64,000 nucleotides of DNA from Beroe ovata. Lineage: Eukaryota > Ctenophora > Nuda > Beroida > Beroidae. Both the position numbers and the translations under genes were made by a program. The notes below the pieces were generated by a model that was not told the DNA's origin, searched no databases, and saw only the letters and a list, made by a program, of their open reading frames with translations. Within the stretch, counting starts at the first letter, position 1; each line of letters begins with the position of its first letter. Shown one piece after another: positions 1-11,794 of this stretch. The stretch lies in the NCBI GenBank assembly GCA_946803715.1, contig CAMPET010000025.1, positions 3,782 to 67,781 on the forward strand, read 5' to 3'.

Positions 1-27
1 TCTTTCAAATTGTATCTGGGAACCACA

Positions 28-180
28 CACACACAGACTCAAACACACACACACATACAGACATACACACACACACACAAACTCATACACACACACACCC
101 CCACACACAAACACACACAGACTCACACACACAAACACATACACTCACACACAAACACATACACAAACACACACACACAC
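28..180. repeat. (CA)n-rich microsatellite
   Basis: Almost uninterrupted CA dinucleotides with scattered interruptions. Open frames across it translate only to Cys/Val or His/Thr runs and are not genes. From about 180 to 2024 I see ordinary AT-rich non-coding DNA and no supportable exon. Confidence 0.95.
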
Positions 181-2024
181 AAGTGTTAGACCGTATAAGG
201 CGTGAAGAGCTTGATTGCTTACACAATACCACAAAATAATGTTTGCATGTGTGCATGATCGACTGGGTGAGAACAACAATCCCTCTTTCTGATACCCCAG
301 TGAGCTTGTTTTCGCCAATGTCCACACAGAAACAGTCCATGTTATTCTGTTCCTGACTTTGATCCTGACTACAATAATAACGACTGAATCAAGAAATTGT
401 ACGATCTGCTTTTCTATAATTCATTGCAATGAGAACAGTGCGATATCGGTGATCTTTAGACAGGATCGAACTTACTCCTAGACCTCACTTCCTAAGAAAG
501 TGTAGTGCAATATTCCCATAACTATCATTAGTTTACCACTAATCGCAGAATGGGTTAAGCCCTCTTCATCACAGCAGTATAAATTTGTATAAATTACGTA
601 ACAGTAATTTTCTGCTCGCACATAGCGGGGAATGTCTGAATGACAATCATGACAGAGCTGTCGTTACATAGCCAAACCCATGATCAACTACTCCATTGCA
701 TTTATTCAACACTTAGGAGCGCCGTTTTCTAACATAAAATATGTTCATTACATTTAAATGAAGTTAATTTTTCGAATTTCGACTATAAAACACGAGACAC
801 AATCAAATTCCAGTGATCGTCACACCACACCCCCATTCGCAACACACAATATACTGCATCCATGATTCCGTAACATATGAATATTCAATTAAGAATATTA
901 AAGTAGAGGGGTAAGAATAAGTGGATATACTGAGTAGTGAGGTTGATAAGCGTGAGTTATTATCGTATTAGAATTCCACTCCTTAGTTCTACTTAGTGTT
1001 AGGCATTACTACATTTGTGCCACTGACAGGTAGTTTTGCTGATTTGGGTTAATGAAACACAAGATTTTCTGTTTTTTCTGAAACGGCGGCAAACATTTGT
1101 GACACCATCAACATGGGTATCACCATCAACAACAAGTCTAGATACAAGTGTTTGTATATCTTATCCATCAGTCAAATCTTAATTTCAATGTTCAAATCTA
1201 ATCTGAATTCAAATGTCCAATCATAATTGAAACACCGCAATAACTCTATCCCTATTCATACAGGCGGCTTGGAAAGACAGAAGAAAACGGGCTCTCTTTT
1301 TGGGTTAGGAATTGCCGCAAGAATTACAACTCTGGAATTGCATGATTCACCAGCATATTGCTCATTAGTTAATCCACAGTGATGTGTTAAATACTCTGCA
1401 GTCCTCCCTTCTCCCACAGATTGAATAATATTGGGTAATTATCTAATGTTAGAATGTGAATATTTTGGTGGTGACGTTAGTCTTGTTTAAATCATTATGA
1501 ATTTAGTTTGACGACATCATATTATGAAATAATTGTAGTATAACATTTCAATCCGAACATATACTGTTGTATTATTGGGATTATTATGGGGATGATTTGA
1601 GTGGACGAAACAATCATTGACCCCACCTAATCTCTATAACCCCTCACACAATGTTTATCAATTCTGTACACACACTTGTTTCAGCAGTTACACAACATAT
1701 TGTGACAACATATTGTTCCACTTCACTAATTGTCTCATTGAACTCAGTCACCTGCGTCCTGTACTCTGGCACTGTGAAGTCTACAAGTAATGCGAAATCT
1801 ACAAGTTATGGTTGCGCGCGCAGGCTATGATGGCTCTCCTCCAAGAGAGAGCTGCTTTCACCACTTCTCCTCTCTTTCTGTCACAGCTATAGGTACTGAT
1901 GTCACCAGTGTAGTCAACCTTAGTTGCAGCACAAGATCAGTTACACTCTGTCACTGATGTCACCAGTGAAGTAGTGAACCTAAGTTCATACACTCAGTTT
2001 TTTCTATAAGAAACTCTCTATAAN

Positions 2025-3095
2025 ATTATAATATAGCAGCCATATCTCATCGTATTACGTCACTATAGAACCGATCTCTCATGCCCTACTTTAACTTAGA
2101 ACAAGCCATTGCTCGTAGAGTCATCACCTCTCCTTTAGGGTATAGGACTCTACGGCGGAGGACTCTACGGCGGAGAGTCCTCCGCCGTAGAGTCCGGACC
2201 CCCTCCTTTATTAACTAACGATAAGTCATTGCCAGTACACATCCCCCTACTTATGATAAGTCATTGCGTCAGTACCTACACCCCCTACTTACGATAAACA
2301 CTAAACAGTACATATCACCCCTACTCATTACTTACGATAAACACGTAGTTCCTCTTCTTGTACCCCGGTATAATCGTGGAGGAGTAGGCGCTTGCTGGAA
2401 TGTAGAACCTGACATCCGTACATACCGGCATCAGTCCATTGTGCATCTTCAACCACGTATGTGGTAGTGAACTGGAATTATGAGTCGTGTTTTTTCCGAA
2501 GAATGGGATTCAGAAGAAGTATCTTTTTCATTTCGACTATATTAATACATGCCCAAAATGAAAGAATTCAAACCTCGTTTATGTTTGTCTGTTTTCCACC
2601 AATAGCAGCCTCATTCACCTTCATCCCGTTAAAGTAAAGCTCGACCGAGGGATTAGGAGTGATAGATGCAGTACACGTGAACGTGGCACTTGCCCCTATC
2701 GCTATATCGGCCGGGGAGTGGGTGAATGTGGGCGAGTCTGGAGAAATAGTATATAGGTGAGTTTATTGTGGTGAGTTATATAGGTGAGTTATGGTGAGTT
2801 ATGGTGGTATTAGTAACCTCAAATATCAATGATATCTCATGATATAGTGTATGTGTGTATGACCAGTGGTCGAACACTGACCACACATTATTCCCATCAC
2901 CTATTAGAGCGAGGTTCCACTTGTGAGATTGCAGAGTACCCCCAGTGAAGTCACCCCCGTATATCTCATAGACCACCTCACACATGTACTCTCCCTCATT
3001 ATCATCAGATACGGAGGCCAGGGTGAGGTAGGTGGCTTTCAGAGGGCCGTGTTCCTGAGTTTTGACTGTGCCGCCACTCACTTCACTCCTGAATA
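2025..3095. repeat. 1,071-base direct copy of 4777-5847, bounded by single n bases
   Basis: The sequence from 2025 to 3095 matches 4777-5847 at a constant offset of 2,752, with no difference that I could see. It starts at the base after the n at 2024 and agreement stops three bases before the n at 3098. It repeats exons of the Ig gene described at 3258-6801: the second half of Ig 2 and both halves of Ig 3, on the minus strand. A perfect match ending at artificial n joins is better explained by an assembly duplicate or haplotig than by a real tandem duplication. I would not count its exons as a separate gene. Confidence 0.9.
2145..2195. repeat. Inverted repeat (hairpin-forming), also at 4897-4947
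   Basis: Two direct copies of a 16-base unit beginning GGACTCTACGG (2145-2160 and 2160-2175) are followed by its reverse complement (2180-2195). The unit can form a strong hairpin. It recurs in the duplicated segment at 4897-4947. It lies in non-coding DNA and its function is unknown. Confidence 0.8.
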
Positions 3096-3257
3096 CCNCA
3101 GCCCTTCGCGCAAGACACTGGAGAAATTGTTGTGAAGATGAAACATGATCAATATAGTCCTAAGCGCTAAGAGAATGCAACAACAACAATGGTGTTAGTG
3201 TTTTTATAGTTAAACTTACAGCACATTGTCTCCGAGTAGTATTCTGAGCCAAGTGAA

Positions 3258-6200
3258 CAGGATGCCAGCCCTATACGGGCCTCAAATACAGGCTCAGTCA
3301 TATACCTCCCCTTCATTACCCACACTTTCTCACTGTAGGATGAGGGGTTAGTAGATTATACGGAATACAAATAACCTCTGCCACTGCAAAAACACAAGTG
3401 CAGAAGTTGCACCTAGATAGGAATATGAGAGACTTTCAAAGACGAAGCTAGTGTCTAATTAGTAGCTAATTAGTAGCTAATTAGTAGCTAATTAGCTAAT
3501 TACAAATTACCTGTTCAGTTTAGTCATCTCGGGTGTCAGTGCGGAGAGCCAGAACTCAGGTGTTTCGTGTGTGGACAACTCGAAGACTACCAAAACAGTG
3601 AAACCGATGACCCCGAGCTCCTGCAAATTTATCAATACATGAATCCGTCATCCGTTTTAAACTTTACAACACTATTTTATACAATCATCCGATCACGTGA
3701 TGTAATATTGAGTTTGAGCTTGATCGACAATTGTGAATCCCATCATATTTCCTGAAACTATACCACAGAGAAATCAACTGTGCACGCATATCTAGGAACT
3801 GCATACCTGATCACTGAAGAAATCGGCACAGGACAGGTATTTAACTGTGCAGAATGTTCGTCGGACACAGAGGAAGTACTCGTAGCTGTATTCGTTGAAG
3901 TAGTCCGCCACGCCCTCTTCAATATCGAGTTTGTCTGTTTCACAACTATAATGGGAAATAAACACACAAGTTACAATGCTGCTGTCGTAAGTAGAAGCTA
4001 TGTGTGGTGGATGGATGAAATTTATTCACTTCAGATGAATTTATTCTTTTATTCAGATGAAATAGTTATGAAAGTAGTAAGTAATAAACACAAAAGTAGA
4101 GGCACCTGATAAGCGTTGATAGAAAGTCGAACTCGATAAAGACGGTATACAATGCTGGGCGTGTTTTCACTGCGAAGATAACAAGTAGTAATATCCTCTC
4201 ATTACGGTGGAAATGAGTGGGAAACACTATTTGACCAAGAGCTGGTGGTGGTCTTGACGTTACCTTGACATGTGTCTATTGCCGGCAACATATTTGACCG
4301 CTCCTGCAAGTTTGGGATATCATCACTCATCCAAAGTCCCGTGAGGCCGTTACATGTGTACACTCCGTTACTGAATATGGTGTCGCGTTAGCTGGGGCTG
4401 GTATAACAATAATATCTTCCCTCAGACATGCTTCCACGATATTGGAAGGGTATACCGGGCCGCCCATACAGGGAAATGCATCTGGACGTTTGTCTAGGAG
4501 GGAGATGCAATGAGGGGTTTGTTTTTTGAGCACATATGATCGATGGAATGCAGGCCGCAGGGTGAGTTTAAAAATAGCGAATTTCCTGTAGGATATGCAA
4601 GTCTTACTCGGATACAACGCTCTGTAGGACATGATTAGCGTCGCATGTGAGTGTCGCTCTTTCTCCGGATGCAGGGGAATAGTCGTATTGTATTGTGCCA
4701 CCGTCGGGAACACGCAGAGTGTTCATACACCTCCCTGGAGACGAGTGTGTGGAATAACCGCGTGTAATATATGATCATTATAATATAGCAGCCATATCTC
4801 ATCGTATTACGTCACTATAGAACCGATCTCTCATGCCCTACTTTAACTTAGAACAAGCCATTGCTCGTAGAGTCATCACCTCTCCTTTAGGGTATAGGAC
4901 TCTACGGCGGAGGACTCTACGGCGGAGAGTCCTCCGCCGTAGAGTCCGGACCCCCTCCTTTATTAACTAACGATAAGTCATTGCCAGTACACATCCCCCT
5001 ACTTATGATAAGTCATTGCGTCAGTACCTACACCCCCTACTTACGATAAACACTAAACAGTACATATCACCCCTACTCATTACTTACGATAAACACGTAG
5101 TTCCTCTTCTTGTACCCCGGTATAATCGTGGAGGAGTAGGCGCTTGCTGGAATGTAGAACCTGACATCCGTACATACCGGCATCAGTCCATTGTGCATCT
5201 TCAACCACGTATGTGGTAGTGAACTGGAATTATGAGTCGTGTTTTTTCCGAAGAATGGGATTCAGAAGAAGTATCTTTTTCATTTCGACTATATTAATAC
5301 ATGCCCAAAATGAAAGAATTCAAACCTCGTTTATGTTTGTCTGTTTTCCACCAATAGCAGCCTCATTCACCTTCATCCCGTTAAAGTAAAGCTCGACCGA
5401 GGGATTAGGAGTGATAGATGCAGTACACGTGAACGTGGCACTTGCCCCTATCGCTATATCGGCCGGGGAGTGGGTGAATGTGGGCGAGTCTGGAGAAATA
5501 GTATATAGGTGAGTTTATTGTGGTGAGTTATATAGGTGAGTTATGGTGAGTTATGGTGGTATTAGTAACCTCAAATATCAATGATATCTCATGATATAGT
5601 GTATGTGTGTATGACCAGTGGTCGAACACTGACCACACATTATTCCCATCACCTATTAGAGCGAGGTTCCACTTGTGAGATTGCAGAGTACCCCCAGTGA
5701 AGTCACCCCCGTATATCTCATAGACCACCTCACACATGTACTCTCCCTCATTATCATCAGATACGGAGGCCAGGGTGAGGTAGGTGGCTTTCAGAGGGCC
5801 GTGTTCCTGAGTTTTGACTGTGCCGCCACTCACTTCACTCCTGAATAGCGGGCGAAATGTCAGCTTTGTCATCTAGAATTTGTGTCCACAAGAGCACTCG
5901 ACAGTGTGAATTAAACTGTTCTTATACTCATTAGGTAACTAACTAACTTCAAGCACAAGAATGGATTCAGTACTTAGTACAAACCATGGATCATCGCTGG
6001 TTGATCTCGTTTTCCAATGTACCACTGGATCAGGTGTAGCAGCGTATTCACAGTAGAAAATCATCTCTCCTCCCAGTAGATCATACACTTCAATATCACT
6101 TGTCGGATAGTGGATATCTGGTAGAGAGGATGCGTGATTGTGTGATTTCCTGTGTGCGTGATGTGTGCGTGATGTGTGAAATGTGATTGGCCACTCTTGA

Positions 6201-6801
6201 CATGGTCTTCGCTATCTATCGGATTGACTTGACCCCTTTTAAAGAACCAGTGACACGCCCTTTCCAGTCAAATTATTGTCAGGGCGACTCTTATCAAAGA
6301 TCACTCACATAGTACTGACAAGTCTGCGTACTGAGATTCGTATGCCATAGGAGCAGGAGACTCAAAGTAAGCACCACAAGCAAAGGACCCGTTCAGTGAC
6401 CTTGTCACGGACGAGTAGGTGATGGTGATCGTGGTCTCAAGGTAACCCATCTCCTCGGATGTTTCGGACTCGAACTGCAGAACACGTGTGAGAATACGGC
6501 ATGCTAAAAGCCGCTTTAATTGATTATTATCGCTGGTGTTTCTTCCTTATCGAAAATCACGATGTTCTTCCTTGATAGGGACTTTTATTGAAAATAACGA
6601 TATTACACTCCATAATATTAACAAGTAACATTTTTGTAGCTTTTCTTACCGTGTATAAGTCAGACTGTGAGGGCAACTGTCGACCATTGAACAAGAAATG
6701 TGTCTCTATGGGGGGTTGATCTGCAACACTGGCAATGACACATCTGAGTGTCAGAGATCTATTTTCTACCACCCGTATCGCACTGGGCCACGAACTGACA
6801 C
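3258..6801 (-). CDS. Multi-exon Ig/sushi-domain surface or secreted protein (partial model)
   Basis: A minus-strand gene built from half-domain exons with good GT-AG borders. Ig 1 is at 6650-6801 (SLTLRC strand B) plus 6308-6474 (GSFACGAYF, strand F). Ig 2 starts at 6117 (MIFYCEYAATPDP), has an uncertain donor, and ends in 5653-5840 (DNEGEYMCEV). Ig 3 is at 5326-5489 (ATFTCTA) plus an exon starting at 5223 (DAGMYGCQV). A sushi (CCP) domain follows at 4608-4734 (VPDGGTIQY, ATLTC) and 4264-4370 (YTCNGLTGLW ... IDTC). Further short exons are probable near 4120, 3845-3945, 3530-3640 (with a hydrophobic stretch) and 3258-3340. Each Ig domain is split in mid-domain by an intron. Ig plus sushi is typical of adhesion or immune-type receptors, but the ligand is unknown. 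Both gene ends are unresolved and the exact family is not recognised. Confidence 0.7.
3451..3505. repeat. Short tandem repeat, about 13-base unit
   Basis: About four copies of a unit reading TAATTAGTAGC. It is AT-rich and sits in a probable intron of the Ig/sushi gene. Confidence 0.8.
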
Positions 6802-6935
6802 CTGGGGATGAGAGGGTCGGGGGTGTCGAGAGATCAGGGGTTGTAGTAGGAAAAACATCTCGACAAGACATTTCCATGAGATACGGAATTCAAATCTTTT
6901 CCTATAGCTTTATACGGGTTGCATATTGTCATATC

Positions 6936-8026
6936 CAAGGATCGACCGGGATCGCTTTTTCAGCCAGGACCGGGACCGGGACCGGGATCGGCAAAAAGTG
7001 CCGGGACCGGGATTTTGACCGGGACCGGGACTAGAAAATTTTCTAAAATTTTCTAATTTACTAAATAAAAATTCTTTGAAAGTTCAAATTTTTAATTATT
7101 TATTAAAATGCACTATCGGCATAGGACGAGAAATAAGCGGCTGCCGACAGGAAGTTGAATACCGACGTACAAAAGTTGCCTCACTTGCCAGCAATTGACA
7201 AAGTTGAATTATAATTGACAAAGTTGAATTATTATCATACTTCCTTGGTTTTTTTGAGTTTATCGATTATCACTAGTTACAAGTCTGATAAGAGTTATGT
7301 TTGTGCGTTATTACCAGAATGTATTAATCAGCAAGTTCACCATGCTTTTTGATGGCGCGTTACTCACCTAGATTTTTACTAGCCCAATCTATCGAATACC
7401 TATCGGTTAAACTTAAACACGACCAGGGCTTATCAGTATCGATCTCTGCGAATTACCGAGCTTTTCTTATTGAACATTTGAGTAAATCCCGACAGCTTTG
7501 ATTGTGATCAGAAGTAAACTGCTGCTCAGTTCAGATTGGCTGCCAGTGAATCGTTCGTATGATGTGAACAATCGGGAGTCGGCACCTGCCGACTTCTGCT
7601 ACCCGATCAACGGGACAAGGGACCCGAAAGATTCGGATGAGGAGTCGGGGGATGCGAGTGTCTTGGTCGATTCTGAGGACGAGGATAGCGATATCGACTT
7701 AGATATCACTGACGAGTCCGAGGATGAGGACGAGTGTTTATAATTGAGTGTTCTATTTTTAGTTGTTTCATAAATTTGTTGCCACTTTTTCAGAGAAATT
7801 TACGTCTCGTTTTATTTCAATTAAAGTAACAAAATATTCTAAAAACAAAAATCTCAGAAAATTTTAAAAAATTTCATAAAATTGAATTGAATTTTCCAAA
7901 AATTGGATATTAGAATCCCGGTTGGAATCCCGGTTAATTTCACGATTTTTACCGGGACCGGGATCCCGGCAAATAGGCCAATTTTTACCGGGACCGGGAT
8001 TTTGCCGGGATCCCGGTCGATCCTTG
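6936..8026. mobile_element. hAT-like DNA transposon relic with GGGACC-rich ends
   Basis: The ends are an exact 18-base inverted repeat: CAAGGATCGACCGGGATC at 6936-6953 and its complement at 8009-8026. Inside each end lie clustered GGGACC/CCGGGA motifs (6963-7033 and 7916-8015), a typical subterminal arrangement for transposase binding. The flanking octamers gtcatatc (6928-6935) and agcgtatc (8027-8034) agree at 5 of 8 positions, which fits an eroded 8-base target duplication of the hAT superfamily. The interior has an 81-codon frame at 7498-7743 (plus) ending in an Asp/Glu/Ser-rich tail. No complete transposase is visible, so the copy is internally deleted. Confidence 0.75.
7498..7743 (+). 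pseudogene. Acidic-tailed frame inside the hAT-like element
   Basis: An 81-residue frame whose last 35 residues are mostly Asp, Glu and Ser. Its place in the middle of the element suggests a remnant of the element's own protein rather than a host gene. No catalytic motif can be seen, and it may not be expressed. Confidence 0.3.
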
Positions 8027-10428
8027 AGCGTATCATTGATAAGGATCTGTTGTTCTGTGGATAGTGAGTTGACGTTCTTATCAGACTTAATCATTATCAA
8101 ACTAGTGTTGTTAGTGGAACTATTGGAATTGGATCATCAGTGAACAATGATCATTGTACACGCTACCCTGTGATATGTTAGGTACCTACTAATACTCGAA
8201 TAATCAAGGAACACAATATGAACTTCACAGCAGTACTGAGCTATGCCATGACGTCTACGCTATACCCTGTACAATGTATGTTGTACAATGTACACCACAT
8301 GAGCAATGTTATAAGGAGTCATCGTTCATCGTATACTGCTATTTTAATTAGGATAGTGGTTCAACTCAATAACTTGCAACTCTAAAAAGAATACTCTAAA
8401 TCCTCTAAATTCTGTAAAGAAAATACGAAGTCAAATTGTGAAATTACAGCAAGAGTATAACTGCAACATCAGATGTTACTACTACACTGAAGCTCTATGA
8501 CGTACTAGGACTTGCAGCGTTTAGGGTAATCCGCTGGTGACCGCTCAAAGAAACCGATGTAAATACAAACAGTGGGGAGCATGCCAATTTGACATTGTCC
8601 CACCGCTATTGTACCATAATACTGGTGCTAAATTCAGATTGCATGCTAAACGGTCTCTCTCCCTTTCCTCTATTGCTGTTTGTATGAATCATCGTACCTA
8701 AATACTGCCCCCATCCCCCTATAATAGCAACGAGACTGTAATAATGGTCATTGTACGCGCACATGCTGCTATAGAGGATATACCAGGTGTTGCTCCTTCA
8801 TAAAATCGAGTAGTATGATTTATACGGAATTGAGACTTCAGACGCTCCTGTCAGTCACCTGCTCCATCACTAAACTTGTCAAATGGGATATATCCATTCA
8901 TTTTATTCATGTGCGTTCACATGGCGTTTCTATTATCAATTATAGCAAGAGTTTTCTGATCTAATTTAGTTTCCGGTTCATTCCAAAAGGTTTATTGATT
9001 CGTGTTATCGAATGCAATATTTCATAGTGAAATCAATGCTATTGCAACTCAAATGCAGGTTTGGTGATAGTTTCAATGGTATCGAATGGATGAATAAGCT
9101 TTGAACTCGGTTCAATAATTTCAAATGAACTAGGTACACAATGATAAACCAACCCCTTAGAATGGTGGTGGTGTGGGTACTTACAAAGGTCTGGCTTAGC
9201 AATCACGTGATCCGCAAAAACAACCAATCAGAGCGCTTGAACGAGAAACTAACCAATCACAAACCAGAACGAGAAACACCTTTGTGGGGGCGAAACAAAG
9301 AACACGTCACATGAATTATCCTAGGTTCATCCTGTTCTATTGTCATACAATAGAAGCCGATGAACGGTAATGATCGCAATGAATAAATTAGAATATTATC
9401 GTTGGGACAGGAATAATAAGCTGTGTTTTGGAACAATATGCTAATATACTACAAATATTATGAAAAGAGCTGACGCAACACCAATCTCCCTTGATGTTGG
9501 AATTGACCCCTTTATAAACCCGCGCAATTGAACCACATCAGGTTGTCATTCAAAACACTGCTCAGGAAGATATGTCAGAACTGTCAATGATCTTTAACTC
9601 ATTCTCTCATTGTATGCACAAAATCAACTCACGAAAATGCAGAATTCAATGATAAACAACAGCGCAATGAATCAGGAAAATGAATCAGGAACCGTCAATT
9701 ATCATTTCTTTCCTCATAAAGCTTTCTAACAAGCACGTTGTTGTGCTTGCTTCCATCGCGCAATCAGTAAATGAATATCATGACGCACAAAGAGAGAGCA
9801 CATGGTAACGGTTAAACTTTAAAGTGAAGAAGTTAACTTGGAATAAGAAAGTTAAACGTTTCTCGTCGTTTCACGCGATGTTATCAAAATAAAAGGGCGA
9901 ATCCGATGAATTGCCCATTTGAGACTGTTAAAAAACGTTGGAAAGATTGCAGAAAGCTTAAGAATGTCTACTGCATCTTTCAAATTTGGTCACTGGAAAT
10001 ATGGTCACTGGATTCTAAAAATAGGAGACAAATTATTTATTTTCATATTCTGATTCATTACGACTAACAACAACAGTTACTAAGATGATGATAAGCATCA
10101 TTCTTATGCACTTAACGGTACTTAGCGGAGCTCAAATAATGCTTGGTCTCTATTATTATGCACTATGCAGCTATGTCATTCATCTGGCATTATTAAAATC
10201 ACGAAGTGCATGTATAATCAGGCACCCAGATTCTCCCACGCTCTCTTCTAATAACTAAATAAGTGGTATATCACTGATAACTCAATGATTGAAACAATAG
10301 GTCATTGTCTACGGGGAAATGCCGCGCGCCATTTTCAACCATGACACACAAACAAAATGTAGTACACCTTGCCACACTAAATGTGGCACACACTCAAACT
10401 TGGCACACTCTACTCAAACCACTCACAC
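8027..10428. other. Non-coding interval without supportable genes
   Basis: AT-rich sequence with only short chance frames. A small palindromic cluster around 8268-8295 repeats GTACAATGTA; the same motif recurs near 27765-27795. Nothing else stands out. Confidence 0.6.
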
Positions 10429-10429
10429 N

Positions 10430-10743
10430 TCCAGGAAGTCTACCCTCACATACTGTTCACCACTGCACAGCGTCTGACTCTGCGTCTTGTTGTCACGGTC
10501 ATAGGACTTTTCAATCGAGAACTCCGACTGGTAAACACTCGATATTTCACCAGACTCGATCTGGATCTCTGAGGGGGTGGGGAGACTGAGGGGGTGGAGA
10601 GAGATATTGCGGACTTCGAGGATATCTCGAAAAGTTGGGAATAAATACTGAAAATATTGGAATTTGCAACGCATACCGATTTTGTCAGAGCATCTGCATC
10701 CTGCAAAGCAGCTAACTACAATGAGTACAAGCAAGCGATTCAT
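10430..10743 (-). CDS. Signal-peptide exon plus following exon of a secreted/membrane protein (partial)
   Basis: Reading the minus strand from the ATG at 10743, the exon encodes MNRLLVLIVVSCFAGCRC, a classic signal peptide (basic start, hydrophobic core, small residues before the likely cut). It ends at a GTATGC donor (exon low end 10677). A second exon from about 10607 down to the n at 10429, joined in phase, encodes about 58 residues (ISLHPLSLP ... TLCSGEQYVRV). The model stops at the n, a probable contig join. It may be the 5' end of the Ig/sushi gene that ends 3.2 kb downstream on the same strand, but continuity is not shown. Confidence 0.5.
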
Positions 10744-11441
10744 CAGAATGGCACGACAGAACCGATCCAAGGTTTGATCGCAAAACAAGTTTTGCTCAAA
10801 GCCAAAGCAGGAAATAGTGTATCAGAAAGCAAGCTTCAATTTGATTTGTATGTCAAAAGACCGGATCATCAATAAAGAAAAGCAACTGTAGTGTAATAGA
10901 TGAAAAGTGAGATATTCACGTCGAGTGTAAACCCCGCATTTTTGACTATGAACTAGCCTCAATCATCTTCAGTTCAAACACAGAATGTACACACGTGCCC
11001 CCTTCTTTCCACTGTCTTACTGTATAGAGAGTCTAAGTCATCATAGACATAATGAAGACAGACATATACCTTGTTTTCAAGCTGGTACCCATATAGGCTA
11101 ACAAGTAACAGGGACGGAAAGCAAACGGATAGGTAACTGTAAAAAAAGTAGTAACTGATAAAGTGATCACGCAAATGTACAAGAATCATGAAAACAGAAA
11201 TACACAAACGCACAACACAGTACACGGGAGAGTATACAATTACACGCACTACGCAAGAGAGGAAGAAATTAAATGTGCACAAATGAACAATGAATACATG
11301 TACACGCGGTAACTGTGCCTTGTGCAACGCGCGCGCATAGTAATGCGATCACGTGACTAACATCAATATTGTGTGTGTATACATCGCAGACGACAGTCGT
11401 GTGTATAGTGTGCAGTGTACAGCACAGCTGAGTATTTCCTA

Positions 11442-11636
11442 CGTCAGAGTTATGCAGTGGTGTCAGCATGTTATGACGAATGAGTCTCCCGTTCGTCACA
11501 GAGGCCTTTCATGACGTGCAGAATACTGGTGTCAACGCATTCCTTCGTCAGAGTTATGCAGTGGTGTCAGCAATCAGCATGCTATGACGAATGAGTCCCC
11601 CGCTCGTCACTGAGACCTGTCATGACTTACTCCCTT
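11442..11636. repeat. Two-copy direct repeat, 104-base spacing
   Basis: The unit beginning CGTCAGAGTTATGCAGTGG at 11442 recurs at 11546. Each copy is followed by a CATGACGAATGAGTC-like block and a CATGACG/CATGAC end, with a few indels. It lies downstream of WDHD1. No gene is seen between about 10744 and 11794. Confidence 0.75.
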
Positions 11637-11794
11637 AACAGCACAAATAAAACACCTTGATTCAAGCATTCTCAGATTCAAGTAGAGCGACATATCGAAT
11701 CCACAGTGAAAGACGAAGTAATACCACACTGATGACACACCCTTCATGATCAAATATAAGGTCAAAGTTCAATAATAGGATGCAATGATCGAAA

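Noticed and set aside
83-340. Cys/Val-rich frames over the CA repeat
   Set aside because: Pure translation of a microsatellite; no gene.
4327-4713. 128-residue minus-strand frame
   Set aside because: Read in a different frame the same DNA gives a spliced sushi domain with correct cysteines and GT-AG borders; this continuous frame is its shadow.
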